Source: Nocardia exalbida NBRC 100660 (GTDB lineage Bacteria; Actinomycetota; Actinomycetes; Mycobacteriales; Mycobacteriaceae). From it: DNA of 63,764 nucleotides. Position 1 is the first letter of the stretch. The number at the start of each line of letters is the position of its first letter. The DNA is taken from assembly GCF_000308575.1 (NCBI RefSeq), contig NZ_BAFZ01000124.1, positions 1 through 63,764 on the forward strand. The letters run 5' to 3'. The translations under genes were made by a program, and so were the position numbers. A model generated the notes under the pieces. That model made no database searches. It was not told where the DNA came from and saw only the letters and a list, made by a program, of their open reading frames with translations. Below, piece after piece: positions 51,986 through 61,084 of the stretch.

Positions 51986-52440
51986 GCGAATTCCTCCCCC
52001 CGCGATAACGCGGCGAACTCAACTCCCATCAACTGCAAGTGCCTGCCTGCATGTGTAGGCACCCCTCCGCGAGGAGAGCACTTCCGAACGACGGCCGCCC
52101 ACCCGCGAGCCGGATCACCGAGATACAAGTGGAACAGACTCGCAGAGACAGGTAGTGCAACCTCGAACGCCTGTCGGGAATGGACACCGAACATACGAAC
52201 CCCCCGTCGGTAGCACGAGAATACCATCGAATTATCGAGTGGCGCAGGATATTACGAATTGCCCGAGCAACACCGGAATCACCCTGTGGCCACCGCGTGT
52301 ACCGCCGAGAGCATCCTGGGAACAGGCCCCACAAGCTGCTCCTACCGCCACTGTCCCGCACTCCGGATCGACACCATGTATCTTGCCTTGTGCACCGGCA
52401 GGGTGTGCTGCCGCTCACGAATGATCCTGGAGTGTTTGCG
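51986..52440. other. 455-base divergent intergenic region without a gene
   Basis: No convincing ORF. It is less GC-rich than its flanks. An inverted repeat GTGCCT (52039-52044) / AGGCAC (52057-52062) could form a hairpin in the 5' region of the toxin transcript. The half near 52441 should carry the promoter of the sugar transporter; no clear operator was identified. Confidence 0.4.
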
Positions 52441-53742
52441 ATGGCTGTGAAGAAGGTGTCGTCTCTACGTTCGTCGCTGGTGCCGCGAGCCGCGGTGGCG
52501 GTCGCCTCGGTCGGGCTGCTGACCGCGACGTTCACCAGCGCCTGCTCCAGCGACAGCGGCGGCAGTCCGACCAGCCAGAACCTCACCGGTCGCGGTCCGA
52601 TCACCTATGTCGAGGGCAAGGACACCACCGAGACCGGCGCGGTCAAGCAGCTGATCGAGCGCTGGAACGCCGCGCACCCGGACGAGCCGGTGACGTTCAA
52701 GGAACAGTCGAACGACGCCTCGCAGCAGTACGACGACCTGGTCGAGCACATGCGGTCCAAGCAGTCCAACTACGACGTGGTCGCCTTGGACGTGCCGTGG
52801 ACCGCCGAGTTCGCCGCCAAGGGCTGGATCCAGCCGCTGAAGGACTCCTTCACCATCGACACCAGCGCGCTGCTCTCCCCGCCGGTCGCCAGCGCCACCT
52901 ACAACAACACGCTCTACGCCGCGCCCCGCAACACCAACGGCGGCCTGCTGTTCTACCGCAAGGACCTGGTGGCGAACCCGCCCAAGACCTGGAACGAACT
53001 GCTCGCCCAGTGCGCCATCGCGCGCCAGCAGAACATCGGTTGCTACGCGGGCCAGTTCGCGCCCTACGAGGGCCTGACCGTGAACGCGGCCGAGGTGATC
53101 AACGCCTATGGCGGCAGCTTCGTCGGCGCCGACGGCAAGACCCCCACGGTGAACAGCGCGCAGTCCCGCGCCGGACTGAAGGTCTTGGTCGACGCGTACA
53201 ACAACGGCGACATCCCCAAAGAGGCCATCACCTTCAAGGAGCCCGAGTCCAGCAACGCCTTCGCGCAGGGCAAGCTGATGTTCCTGCGCTCGTGGCCGTC
53301 CACCTTCGGTGACGTCGGCGGCGAGGCCTCCGCCGTGAAGGACAAGTTCGCGGTGGCCCCGCTGCCCGGAGAGAACGGCGTCGGCGCCTCCACCCTCGGC
53401 GGCTACAACGCGGCGATCAGCGCGTACTCCAAGAACAAGGCCACCGCGCTGGACTTCCTGCGCTTCCTGATCAGCGAGGACGCGCAGCACATCGTCGCCG
53501 CGGGTGCGCTGCCCTCGGTGCGCGCGTCCATGTACGACGACCCGGCGCTGATCGCGAAGATGCCGTACCTGCCCGCGCTCAAGGACTCCATCTCCAGCGC
53601 GGTGCCGCGCCCGGTGACACCCTTTTATCCCGCGGTGAGCAAGGCCATCCAGGACAACGCTTATGCTGCGTTGAACGGAACCAAGTCCGTCGACGACGCG
53701 ATCACCGGGATGCAAAAGGGCATCGAAACCGCCGGATCGTGA
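52441..53742 (+). CDS. Sugar ABC transporter substrate-binding lipoprotein, LpqY-like
   Basis: A 433-residue lipoprotein: signal to TSAC with lipidated Cys35, then a family-1 solute-binding fold. Two stretches closely resemble mycobacterial LpqY (trehalose receptor): YDVVALDVPWTAEFAAKGW and LPSVRASMYDDP followed by PRPVTPFYPAV. GGAG is 8 bases before ATG 52441. It heads an operon with two permeases. Trehalose or a related disaccharide is the likely ligand, by family only. Confidence 0.88.
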   Translation: MAVKKVSSLRSSLVPRAAVAVASVGLLTATFTSACSSDSGGSPTSQNLTGRGPITYVEGKDTTETGAVKQLIERWNAAHPDEPVTFKEQSNDASQQYDDLVEHMRSKQSNYDVVALDVPWTAEFAAKGWIQPLKDSFTIDTSALLSPPVASATYNNTLYAAPRNTNGGLLFYRKDLVANPPKTWNELLAQCAIARQQNIGCYAGQFAPYEGLTVNAAEVINAYGGSFVGADGKTPTVNSAQSRAGLKVLVDAYNNGDIPKEAITFKEPESSNAFAQGKLMFLRSWPSTFGDVGGEASAVKDKFAVAPLPGENGVGASTLGGYNAAISAYSKNKATALDFLRFLISEDAQHIVAAGALPSVRASMYDDPALIAKMPYLPALKDSISSAVPRPVTPFYPAVSKAIQDNAYAALNGTKSVDDAITGMQKGIETAGS

Positions 53743-53786
53743 GCGGTTGAGCGCAACGGACCCGACGAACCCGCAGGAGAGAAACG

Positions 53787-54815
53787 GTGTCGGATCCTTC
53801 GGGAACGGCGACTAGCGTGCCGAAAGACGACGAGGTCGTTCCGGCCGGGCGCGGCTTCGCCGCCAGGACGGCCCTGGAATTGCGACGATCCGGGAAAGCC
53901 TGGGTGTTCGTCACGCCCGTGCTGATCGCGCTCGCGGTCGTCATCGGGTATCCCGTGATCCGGGCGCTGTGGATGTCTTTCCAGAAGGACCCCGGCCTCG
54001 ACCCGGCGACCGGCATGTTCGTCGAGGGCGGCAACGCCGGGTTCGCGAACTACACGCACTGGCTGCTGCAGCAGTGCCAGGTGGCCACCGGCGAGACGGT
54101 GGCCTGCCCGACCGGCAACCTCGGCTCGCAATTCTGGGTGGCCATCGGCGTCACCCTGTTCTTCACGGTCGTCACCGTCGCGCTCGAAGCGACGCTCGGC
54201 CTCGGCATGGCCATGGTGATGGGCAAGACCTTCCGCGGCAGGGCGCTGCTGCGCGCGGCCGTGCTGATTCCGTGGGCCATCCCCACCGCCGTCACCGCGC
54301 GGTTGTGGGAGTTCATGTTCCAGTACGACGGCGTGGTGAACCGCGTACTCGGTACGCACATCCTGTGGACCTCCGACGCATGGCCCGCCCGGTTCGCGGT
54401 GATCGCGGCCGACGTCTGGAAGACCACGCCGTTCATGGCGCTGCTGCTGCTGGCCGGACTGCAAGTGATTCCGGCCGACGTGTACGAGGCGGCCCGCGTC
54501 GACGGCGCGTCGGCCTGGCAGCGGTTCACCCAGATCACCCTGCCCCTGCTGAAGCCCGCCCTGCTGGTCGCGGTGCTGTTCCGGACCATGGACGCCCTGC
54601 GGATGTACGACCTGCCCGCGATCATGACGCTGGGTAACCCGTCCACCCGCACGGTGTCGATCCTGGTGGTCGATCAGGTCCGGCAAGGCCCCAACAGCGC
54701 GGCCGCGTTGTCCACGATCACCTTCCTTTTGATCTTCGCCGTGGCGTTCGTGCTGGTGAAGATCCTCGGCGCGAACGCGGTTCGCACCCAGGAAGAACAG
54801 CGGGAGGCGCACTGA
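53787..54815 (+). CDS. Sugar ABC transporter permease, SugA-like
   Basis: A 342-residue MalF-type permease with a cytoplasmic N terminus, about six membrane segments and the EAA motif EAARVDGASAWQRFTQITLP. A periplasmic loop after the first segment carries QCQVATGETVACP, where two Cys may bridge. GTG 53787 follows AGGAGAG. The stop overlaps the next start (TGATG). Confidence 0.9.
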   Translation: MSDPSGTATSVPKDDEVVPAGRGFAARTALELRRSGKAWVFVTPVLIALAVVIGYPVIRALWMSFQKDPGLDPATGMFVEGGNAGFANYTHWLLQQCQVATGETVACPTGNLGSQFWVAIGVTLFFTVVTVALEATLGLGMAMVMGKTFRGRALLRAAVLIPWAIPTAVTARLWEFMFQYDGVVNRVLGTHILWTSDAWPARFAVIAADVWKTTPFMALLLLAGLQVIPADVYEAARVDGASAWQRFTQITLPLLKPALLVAVLFRTMDALRMYDLPAIMTLGNPSTRTVSILVVDQVRQGPNSAAALSTITFLLIFAVAFVLVKILGANAVRTQEEQREAH

Positions 54816-55708
54816 TGTCCGTGCAGACGGCGCAAAAACCGGCGACCGACAAGTCCGCCGCGCGGCCGGTTCCGTGGACCAAACGACTCGGTTCGGTACG
54901 CCTGTACCTCGGTGCGCTGATCGTGCTGGTCTGGGGTCTCGCGCCGTTCTACTGGATGGCGGTCACCGCGTTCCGCGACCCCGACTACACCTTCGACAAC
55001 ACTCCGTGGCCGACGCACGTCACGCTGGAGAACTTCCGCAACGCGTTCGACACCAGCCGCGGCAACAATTTCGGCAAGGCGCTGGTCAACAGCATCATCA
55101 TCGGCTCCATCACGACGGCGATCGCGCTGGCGATCGGCGTGCTCGCCGCGTACGCGCTGGCGCGGCTCACCTTCCACGGCAAGTACGTGGTGTCCGGCCT
55201 GATCCTCAGCGCCTCGATGTTCCCGGTGGTCGTACTGGTGACCCCGCTGTTCCAGCTGTTCACCAACCTCGGCTGGATCGGCGAGTACCAGGCGATGATC
55301 ATCCCCAACATCTCGTTCGTGCTGCCGATGACGGTCTACATCCTCGCGTCCTTCTTCGCCGAACTGCCGTGGGAACTCGAAGAAGCCGCCCGGATCGACG
55401 GCGCCACCAAGTTGCAGGCGTTCCGCCTGGTGATGCTGCCCTTGGCCGCTCCCGCCGTATTCACCACCGCGATCCTCGCGTTCATCGCCGCGGTCAACGA
55501 ATACCTGCTCGCGCGTTTGCTTTCCAGCGACAAGACCGAACCGGTCACCGTCGCGATCGCTCGCTTCTCCGGCAACAACCCGCTGGTCCAGCCGTACGCG
55601 GCGATCATGGCGGCAGGCACCATCGTCACCATTCCGCTGGTCGTCATGGTCCTGCTCTTCCAGCGGCGCATCATCTCCGGCTTGACCGCGGGCGGCGTGA
55701 AGAGCTGA
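54815..55708 (+). CDS. Sugar ABC transporter permease, SugB-like
   Basis: A 297-residue MalG-type permease with about six membrane segments and the EAA loop EAARIDGATKLQAFRLVMLP. It forms the channel with the SugA-like protein. No ATPase gene follows, unlike lpqY-sugABC of mycobacteria; the orphan ATPase at 44436-45518 is the best candidate in this window. Confidence 0.9.
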   Translation: MSVQTAQKPATDKSAARPVPWTKRLGSVRLYLGALIVLVWGLAPFYWMAVTAFRDPDYTFDNTPWPTHVTLENFRNAFDTSRGNNFGKALVNSIIIGSITTAIALAIGVLAAYALARLTFHGKYVVSGLILSASMFPVVVLVTPLFQLFTNLGWIGEYQAMIIPNISFVLPMTVYILASFFAELPWELEEAARIDGATKLQAFRLVMLPLAAPAVFTTAILAFIAAVNEYLLARLLSSDKTEPVTVAIARFSGNNPLVQPYAAIMAAGTIVTIPLVVMVLLFQRRIISGLTAGGVKS

Positions 55709-55837
55709 GTCTTGCGTGCGGCCGGGCCGGAAAGTGGAAAGCCGCCTGTGAGAGAACACGGTAAACTCTGGCTTTCGACGCTCTTTTCCGTTCGTTCGTG
55801 CAGGTGAGTTCGTCCGGCGCTCCGGGAGGAGATGATC

Positions 55838-58108
55838 GTGAGCTCGTTCCGCAAACCGCGAGGACGTGGACGCGGCGCCAAGGGGGCTCCCCCGACCGCA
55901 CCGTATGCCTCGATCGCGGGCTGGACGCAGCGGCCGGATGCGGCGAAGCGGAACGCACGCGAGCGTCGCGAACGCGCGTCGGCCCGACGGAAATCACGAC
56001 CGCCCACCCCGCGTCCGGCGCAGCCGGATCGCCCGCCGCGCAGCAGAGCCGAACGTATCCGTCGCCTGCTGCTGGCCTTGTTCATCCTCTTCGGCGTGGT
56101 GCCCGCACTGCTGTCCGTCCTGGCGTACTGGAGCGCCGAGATCCCGGATCCGAATGCGGTGCAGACGAATCAGATCGCGACCATCTTCGCTTCCGACAGC
56201 AACACCGTGCTCGCGAAAATCGTTCCGCCGGACGGAAACCGGACGCCGGTCCCGTTGTCCGATGTGCCGCGGCCGGTGCGCGACGCGGTGCTGTCGGCGG
56301 AGGACCGCAATTTCTACACCAATCCCGGTTACTCCACTTCCGGTTTCCTGCGTGCCGCACGGGACAACCTGCTCGGCAAGGACAACGCGGGTGGCGGCTC
56401 CACGATCACCCAGCAGTACGTCAAGAACGCGTTCCTCGGCTCCGAGCGCACCGTCACCCGCAAGATGCGCGAACTGATCATCGCGGCGAAGATGGCGCGG
56501 CAGTGGAGTAAAGACGACATCCTCGCCGCGTACCTCAACACCATCTATTACGGCCGGGGGTCCTACGGCATCGCCGCGGCGGCCAAGGTCTACTTCGACA
56601 AACAGGTCGACCAGCTGACCCTCGCGGAGGGCGCGGTGCTCGCGGCGCTGATCCGGACGCCATCGATCCTCGACCCGGAAACCCACCTCGCGGACCTCAA
56701 AGCGCGCTGGCGCTACGTGCTCGACGGAATGGTGGAGATGGGCGCGCTGGCGCCGGGCGATCGCGACGCGACCGTCTTTCCGCCGGTCATCCCGCTCACC
56801 CAGATCCCGGACGACAATGTGACCCGCGGCCCCGAGGGCCTGATCCGCAACCAGGTGGTGCGCGAACTGCGCGACTCCGGCATCAGCGAGCGCGACTTGA
56901 ACAAGGGCGCGTTGCAGATCACCACCACCATCGACACCAGGGCGCAGCAGGCGGTGCTGGGCGCCGTGCGCGACCGGCTCGGTGCGCAGCCACCGGAACT
57001 GCGCGCCGCGGTGGTGTCGATCGACCCGCGCTCCGGGGCGGTGCGCGCGTACTTCGGCGGCTACGACGGTATCGGCTTCGATTTCGCCCAGGCGCCGTTG
57101 CAGACCGGGTCGGCGTTCAAGATCTTCGCGGCGATCGCCGCGCAGCAGCAGAGCATCCCGCTGTCCCGCGTGCTGGACAGCTCCCCCGTGACCGACCGCG
57201 GTACCCGGATCACCAACGTGGACGGCGAATCATGCGGCAAGTGCACCATGGCGGAGGCGCTGAAGCGCTCGCTGAACACCAGCTTCTACCGGTTGACCAT
57301 GACGATGTTCGACGGCCCGCAGGCGATCGCGGACGCGGCGCACGCGGCGGGCATCCCGGAGGAACTGCCGGGCGTGCCGGGCAAGACCCTCACCGAGGAC
57401 GGCGGGCGACCGCTGAACGGGATCGTCCTCGGGCAGTATTCGGTCCGGCCCATCGACATGGCCTCGGCCTACGCCACGATCGGCGCGTCGGGCGTCTATC
57501 ACCGGCCCTATTTCGTACAGCGCGTGGTGACCGGTGACGGGCGGGTGCTCCTGGATCGCGGCCCGGATCAGCAGGTCGGTGAACAACTGCCCGAGGGCAA
57601 GCAGAGCATCCCCCGCAAGATCGCGGAGAACACCACCGCGGCGATGCTCCCGATCGCGGCCTACTCCAATGGGCACGCTCTGAAGAACAACCGTCCCTCG
57701 GCCGCCAAAACCGGTACCACGCAACTCGGTACGAGTGATCTGAACAAGGACGCGTGGATGATCGGGTTCACCCCGTCGCTGTCCACGGCGGTATGGATCG
57801 GAACCGAGCAGTCCCAGCCGATCCGCACCGCGCGCGGCGCCGACATCTACGGCTCCGGCCTGCCCGCCGACATCTGGAAACAGGTGATGGACGACGCGCT
57901 CGACGGCACGCCCATCGAACAGTTCCCGGGGACGCAGGCCCCGGACCGGCCGAATCAGACCAAGCCTCCCTCGGGCGGCCCCTACGACATCCTCAATCCG
58001 CCGCAGCCGTCACCGCAGCGCGAACCCGCCGTGGTCATCCCGTCCAGCCCGCAACCGCCCAGGGAGGTGGAGATTTTCCCGGGCCTGAGCATTCCGGTTC
58101 CTGGATAG
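55838..58108 (+). CDS. Class A penicillin-binding protein (transglycosylase/transpeptidase)
   Basis: A 756-residue bifunctional peptidoglycan synthase. A basic cytoplasmic tail (1-75), one membrane segment (about 76-96), then the GT51 domain with SAEDRNFYTNPG (catalytic Glu) and GGGSTITQQYVKNAFLG. The transpeptidase domain has TGSAFKIF (SxxK Ser), SLN in KRSLNTSF, and AAKTGTT (KTG). A Pro-rich tail follows. GTG 55838 is 6 bases after GGGAGGAG, whereas the ATG at 55832 abuts that site, so the GTG start is preferred. Confidence 0.92.
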   Translation: MSSFRKPRGRGRGAKGAPPTAPYASIAGWTQRPDAAKRNARERRERASARRKSRPPTPRPAQPDRPPRSRAERIRRLLLALFILFGVVPALLSVLAYWSAEIPDPNAVQTNQIATIFASDSNTVLAKIVPPDGNRTPVPLSDVPRPVRDAVLSAEDRNFYTNPGYSTSGFLRAARDNLLGKDNAGGGSTITQQYVKNAFLGSERTVTRKMRELIIAAKMARQWSKDDILAAYLNTIYYGRGSYGIAAAAKVYFDKQVDQLTLAEGAVLAALIRTPSILDPETHLADLKARWRYVLDGMVEMGALAPGDRDATVFPPVIPLTQIPDDNVTRGPEGLIRNQVVRELRDSGISERDLNKGALQITTTIDTRAQQAVLGAVRDRLGAQPPELRAAVVSIDPRSGAVRAYFGGYDGIGFDFAQAPLQTGSAFKIFAAIAAQQQSIPLSRVLDSSPVTDRGTRITNVDGESCGKCTMAEALKRSLNTSFYRLTMTMFDGPQAIADAAHAAGIPEELPGVPGKTLTEDGGRPLNGIVLGQYSVRPIDMASAYATIGASGVYHRPYFVQRVVTGDGRVLLDRGPDQQVGEQLPEGKQSIPRKIAENTTAAMLPIAAYSNGHALKNNRPSAAKTGTTQLGTSDLNKDAWMIGFTPSLSTAVWIGTEQSQPIRTARGADIYGSGLPADIWKQVMDDALDGTPIEQFPGTQAPDRPNQTKPPSGGPYDILNPPQPSPQREPAVVIPSSPQPPREVEIFPGLSIPVPG

Positions 58109-58112
58109 CGAT

Positions 58113-58161
58113 GATGCTGTGACCTTCCGTGCCCCGGCGGAACGCATGACATGGCAGCATC
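58113..58161 (+). terminator. Possible terminator of the penicillin-binding protein gene
   Basis: GATGCTG (58113-58119) can pair with CAGCATC (58155-58161), enclosing a second stem TTCCG (58125-58129) / CGGAA (58138-58142). GTTTGCC follows. Weak support. Confidence 0.35.
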
Positions 58162-58358
58162 GTTTGCCAGAGTGAGAGCGAACAGCGAGTGCGTCGGAAC
58201 GGGCCGACGCCGAAACCGCGGAAACGATGCGGAAGGATATGCGCTCGAGCGACGACAGCGCGGCGCGAGCGGCGGGCCCGGAGGCGGTAGCCTGCGCACC
58301 ATGGAGGGCACCGGGAGCGACGCCAATTGAAGACAGACGAGACATAGGGGCTACGCCG

Positions 58359-58817
58359 GTGGATTTCAATGTCGTTGACCAACCCGAGACGCTGGTGGCG
58401 GGAACAGTGCTTCGCAGCCCCGCGCTCGCGGTCGAGGGGCCGCGCCGCGCGAAAGTCGAAGAGGCGTGGAAGCGCAACCTGGCCCGCAAGCTGCCCGGAC
58501 CGCCCACCACGGCGTACGTCGACCACGCGCCGGAGATCAATTCGTACCTGACCCATATCGTCGGCTACCGCTGCCACAGCTTGGCCGACCTGCAGCCCGG
58601 CGACGTGCTCGCCCGGGTGCCCGCCGGGCGCTTCGCCCGGTTCATCGCCAGCGGCGACAATCTCGGCGACACCATTGTGAGCATCTGGCGAGCGGTGTGG
58701 GACGCGGAGGCCGCGGGGCGGCTCCTGCGCGCCTACACCGGCGACTGGGAACACTATCCGGACGCGCGAACGGTGGAAGTCTTCGTGGCATTGGCAGACG
58801 ATCAGGGCAACGGGTAG
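58359..58817 (+). CDS. GyrI-like (effector-binding domain) small protein, copy 1
   Basis: A 152-residue protein starting at GTG 58359, 8 bases after AGGGG. VDQPETLVAGTVLRSPALAV opens a GyrI/Rob effector-binding-like fold; GYRCHSLADLQPGDVLARVP and GRFARFIASGDN follow the same order as in the next gene. The upstream frame to 58227 is low-complexity and unlikely to be coding. Such proteins bind small hydrophobic ligands. The tandem paralogue lies 9 bases downstream. Confidence 0.75.
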   Translation: MDFNVVDQPETLVAGTVLRSPALAVEGPRRAKVEEAWKRNLARKLPGPPTTAYVDHAPEINSYLTHIVGYRCHSLADLQPGDVLARVPAGRFARFIASGDNLGDTIVSIWRAVWDAEAAGRLLRAYTGDWEHYPDARTVEVFVALADDQGNG

Positions 58818-58826
58818 GAACAGACA

Positions 58827-59252
58827 GTGGACTTCGAGATCGTCACTCTGCCGCAGAGCATGGTCGCCGGCCTGACGGTGCCGCTGGCCGGCCGTGAGGT
58901 GACCGCGCGTGACCTCGACCTGGTGAACTTCACCTGGGACCGGTATCTGGCGCGGGAGAAGACCGTGCCGCGGGTGGCCGCCTACATCGGCCAGAACGAT
59001 CACGCCGTCGCGGTGCTCGGCTACGAGATCGGCGGGATGGACGAGTTGGACCCCGGCGATGTGCTCACCATCGTCCCGCAGGGCCGCTACGCCAAGTTCG
59101 TCGTCGCCGACAAGCCCTACGACCTGCTGCGCACCGCCTGGGCGCAGGTGGCGAAGGCCGAGAACGCGGGAACCATCACCCGCTCCCACACCGCCGAGGT
59201 GGAGCGCTACACCGGCCCGGCGTCGGTGGAGGTCTACGTCTCCCTGGACTAA
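58827..59252 (+). CDS. GyrI-like (effector-binding domain) small protein, copy 2
   Basis: A 141-residue paralogue of the preceding protein: DFEIVTLPQSMVAGLTVPLA, LGYEIGGMDELDPGDVLTIV, PQGRYAKFVVADKP. Both start with an aromatic-x-V and share the P-x-x-x-V-A-G signature of stand-alone GyrI-like proteins. AGGAAC precedes the GTG. A strong hairpin follows the stop. Ligand unknown. Confidence 0.78.
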   Translation: MDFEIVTLPQSMVAGLTVPLAGREVTARDLDLVNFTWDRYLAREKTVPRVAAYIGQNDHAVAVLGYEIGGMDELDPGDVLTIVPQGRYAKFVVADKPYDLLRTAWAQVAKAENAGTITRSHTAEVERYTGPASVEVYVSLD

Positions 59253-59273
59253 CGCGGACGTCGTACCAACGCA

Positions 59274-59302
59274 GCCGGCCGGAGGCATTGCCTCCGGCCG
59301 GC
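59274..59302. terminator. Perfect 14-bp hairpin between convergent genes
   Basis: GCCGGCCGGAGGCA (59274-59287) and TGCCTCCGGCCGGC (59289-59302) are perfectly inverted. The stem can extend through ACGCA/TGCGT. It separates the GyrI-like gene and ino1. Confidence 0.85.
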
Positions 59303-59320
59303 TTGCGTCGGTCCGCCGAA

Positions 59321-60421
59321 TTACTCCGCGCCGATGATGAAGGCTTCCAGCTGGGTGCGCGCGATGTCGTCGGCCAGCTGCTGCGGCGGGGACTTCATCA
59401 GGTAGGCCGAGGCCGGGATGACCGGTCCGCCGATGCCGCGGTCCTTGGCGATCTTCGCCGCGCGCACGGCGTCGATGATGATGCCTGCGGAGTTCGGCGA
59501 GTCCCACACCTCGAGCTTGTACTCCAGGTTCAGCGGCACGTCACCGAAGGCGCGGCCCTCCAGGCGGACGTAGGCCCACTTGCGATCGTCGAGCCAGCCC
59601 ACGTGATCGGACGGGCCGATGTGCACGTCGTTGGCGCCGAGCTCCTTCTTGAGGTTGCTGGTGACGGCCTGGGTCTTGGAGATCTTCTTCGACTCCAGGC
59701 GCTCACGCTCGAGCATGTTCTTGAAGTCCATGTTGCCGCCGACGTTGAGCTGCATGGTGCGGTCGAGCTGCACGCCGCGATCCTCGAACAGCTTGGCCAT
59801 CACTCGGTGGGTGATGGTCGCGCCGACCTGGCTCTTGATGTCGTCACCGACGATCGGGACACCGGCCTTCGTGAACTTCTCCGCCCAGACCGGGTCGGAG
59901 GCGATGAACACCGGCAGCGCGTTGACGAACGCGACACCCGCGTCGATCGCGCACTGCGCGTAGAACTTGTCGGCTTCCTCCGAACCCACCGGCAGGTAGG
60001 ACACCAGCACGTCGACGTTGTTGTCCTTCAGCACCCGCACCACGTCGACCGGCTCGGCCTCGGACAGCTCGATGGTCTCCGCGTAGTACTTGCCGATGCC
60101 GTCGAGGGTCGGGCCGCGCTGCACGACGACGTCGCTGGGCGGCACGTCGGAGATCTTGATGGTGTTGTTCTCGCTGGCGAAGATGGCCTCGGCCAGGTCG
60201 AAGCCGACCTTCTTCGCGTCCACGTCGAACGCGGCGACGAACTTGACGTCGCGGACGTGGTAGGGCCCGAACCGCACGTGCATCAGACCGGGAACGGTCG
60301 CGGACTCGTCCGCGTCCCGGTAGTACTGCACGCCCTGGACCAGCGAAGAGGCGCAGTTCCCCACACCTACGATGGCGACGCGAACCTCTGTGGCGTTGTC
60401 AGCCTTCTCGATGTCACTCAT
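59321..60421 (-). CDS. ino1: Inositol-3-phosphate synthase
   Basis: A 366-residue protein of the actinobacterial/archaeal short type. VAIVGVGNCASSLVQGVQYY binds NAD; SYLPVGSEEADKFYAQCAID, VGDDIKSQVGATITHRVMAK and NVGGNMDFKNML form the catalytic core. It isomerises glucose 6-phosphate to inositol 1-phosphate, the first step toward phosphatidylinositol, mannosides and mycothiol. The ATG lies inside the end of padR (8-base overlap), so both are made from one message. Same order as Rv0046c-Rv0047c. Confidence 0.95.
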   Translation of the reverse strand: MSDIEKADNATEVRVAIVGVGNCASSLVQGVQYYRDADESATVPGLMHVRFGPYHVRDVKFVAAFDVDAKKVGFDLAEAIFASENNTIKISDVPPSDVVVQRGPTLDGIGKYYAETIELSEAEPVDVVRVLKDNNVDVLVSYLPVGSEEADKFYAQCAIDAGVAFVNALPVFIASDPVWAEKFTKAGVPIVGDDIKSQVGATITHRVMAKLFEDRGVQLDRTMQLNVGGNMDFKNMLERERLESKKISKTQAVTSNLKKELGANDVHIGPSDHVGWLDDRKWAYVRLEGRAFGDVPLNLEYKLEVWDSPNSAGIIIDAVRAAKIAKDRGIGGPVIPASAYLMKSPPQQLADDIARTQLEAFIIGAE

Positions 60422-60971
60422 GGCCGGTATTTCCCTCTTTCTGTGGTGCCGCCTTCGTCGATTGCTCCGCCGCAATCAACTCGTTGAGCCAGCGCACTTC
60501 GCGCTCGCTTGATTCGAGTCCGAGTTGATGGAGCTGCCGGGTGTAGCGATCCAGCGAACCGCTGGCCTTCTTGATCGCCTCCCGGAGCCCCTCTCGGCGC
60601 TCCTCGACCTGACGCCGCCTGCCCTCCAGGATCCGCATCCGCGCTTCCGCGGGGGTGCGGCTGAAGAAGGCCAGATGAACGCCGAAGCCGTCGTCGGTGT
60701 AGTTCTGCGGTCCGGTGTCGGCGAGCAACTCGCTGAACCGCTCCCGCCCGGCCGGAGTCAGTTGGTAAACCCGTCGCGCACGGCGAGTCGTCGCGCCCGC
60801 GGGGATCTCCTCGGCGATCAACCCGTCCGCCTGCATGCGGCGCAGCGTCGGGTAGAGGGAACCGTAGGAGAAGGCACGAAACGCGCCGAGCAGGCCGGTC
60901 AACCGCTTGCGCAGTTCGTAGCCGTGCATGGGCGCTTCGAGGAGCAGCCCGAGGATTGCCAGCTCGAGCAC
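60414..60971 (-). CDS. PadR-family transcriptional regulator
   Basis: A 185-residue protein. The PadR winged helix is LELAILGLLLEAPMHGYELR, then SYGSLYPTLRRMQADGLIAE with wing RARRVYQLTPAGRERF, and a long C-terminal coiled helix (RMRILEGRRRQVEERREGLR). It overlaps ino1 and is the positional counterpart of Rv0047c. It probably represses its own operon through the dyads just upstream. GTG 60971 is the start. Confidence 0.9.
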   Translation of the reverse strand: MLELAILGLLLEAPMHGYELRKRLTGLLGAFRAFSYGSLYPTLRRMQADGLIAEEIPAGATTRRARRVYQLTPAGRERFSELLADTGPQNYTDDGFGVHLAFFSRTPAEARMRILEGRRRQVEERREGLREAIKKASGSLDRYTRQLHQLGLESSEREVRWLNELIAAEQSTKAAPQKEGNTGHE

Positions 60972-61028
60972 CGGGCTTCACCCCCTGACTGTTGTACAGA
61001 CCTAACCGATGGATGCGACTTTCCACTA

Positions 61029-61055
61029 TATCGGAGCGATACATCTGTGCACAGA
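61029..61055. promoter_or_regulatory. Two dyads upstream of the padR-ino1 operon
   Basis: TATCG-GAG-CGATA (61029-61041) and TCTGTGCACAGA (61044-61055) are perfect inverted repeats placed head to tail 58 to 84 bp before the padR start. They are PadR operator candidates. They could also act on the gene ending at 61085. Confidence 0.5.
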
Positions 61056-61084
61056 CGGCTGCCGGGTACGGGCGTTTCGTTGCT

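Noticed and set aside
52180..52440. Extended N terminus of the LpqY-like protein
   Set aside because: It would place the lipoprotein signal far inside the protein; ATG 52441 has a ribosome site and a standard signal.
58227..58358. Longer N terminus of the first GyrI-like protein
   Set aside because: The residues are low-complexity; the GTG at 58359 has a good ribosome site and matches the paralogue's start.
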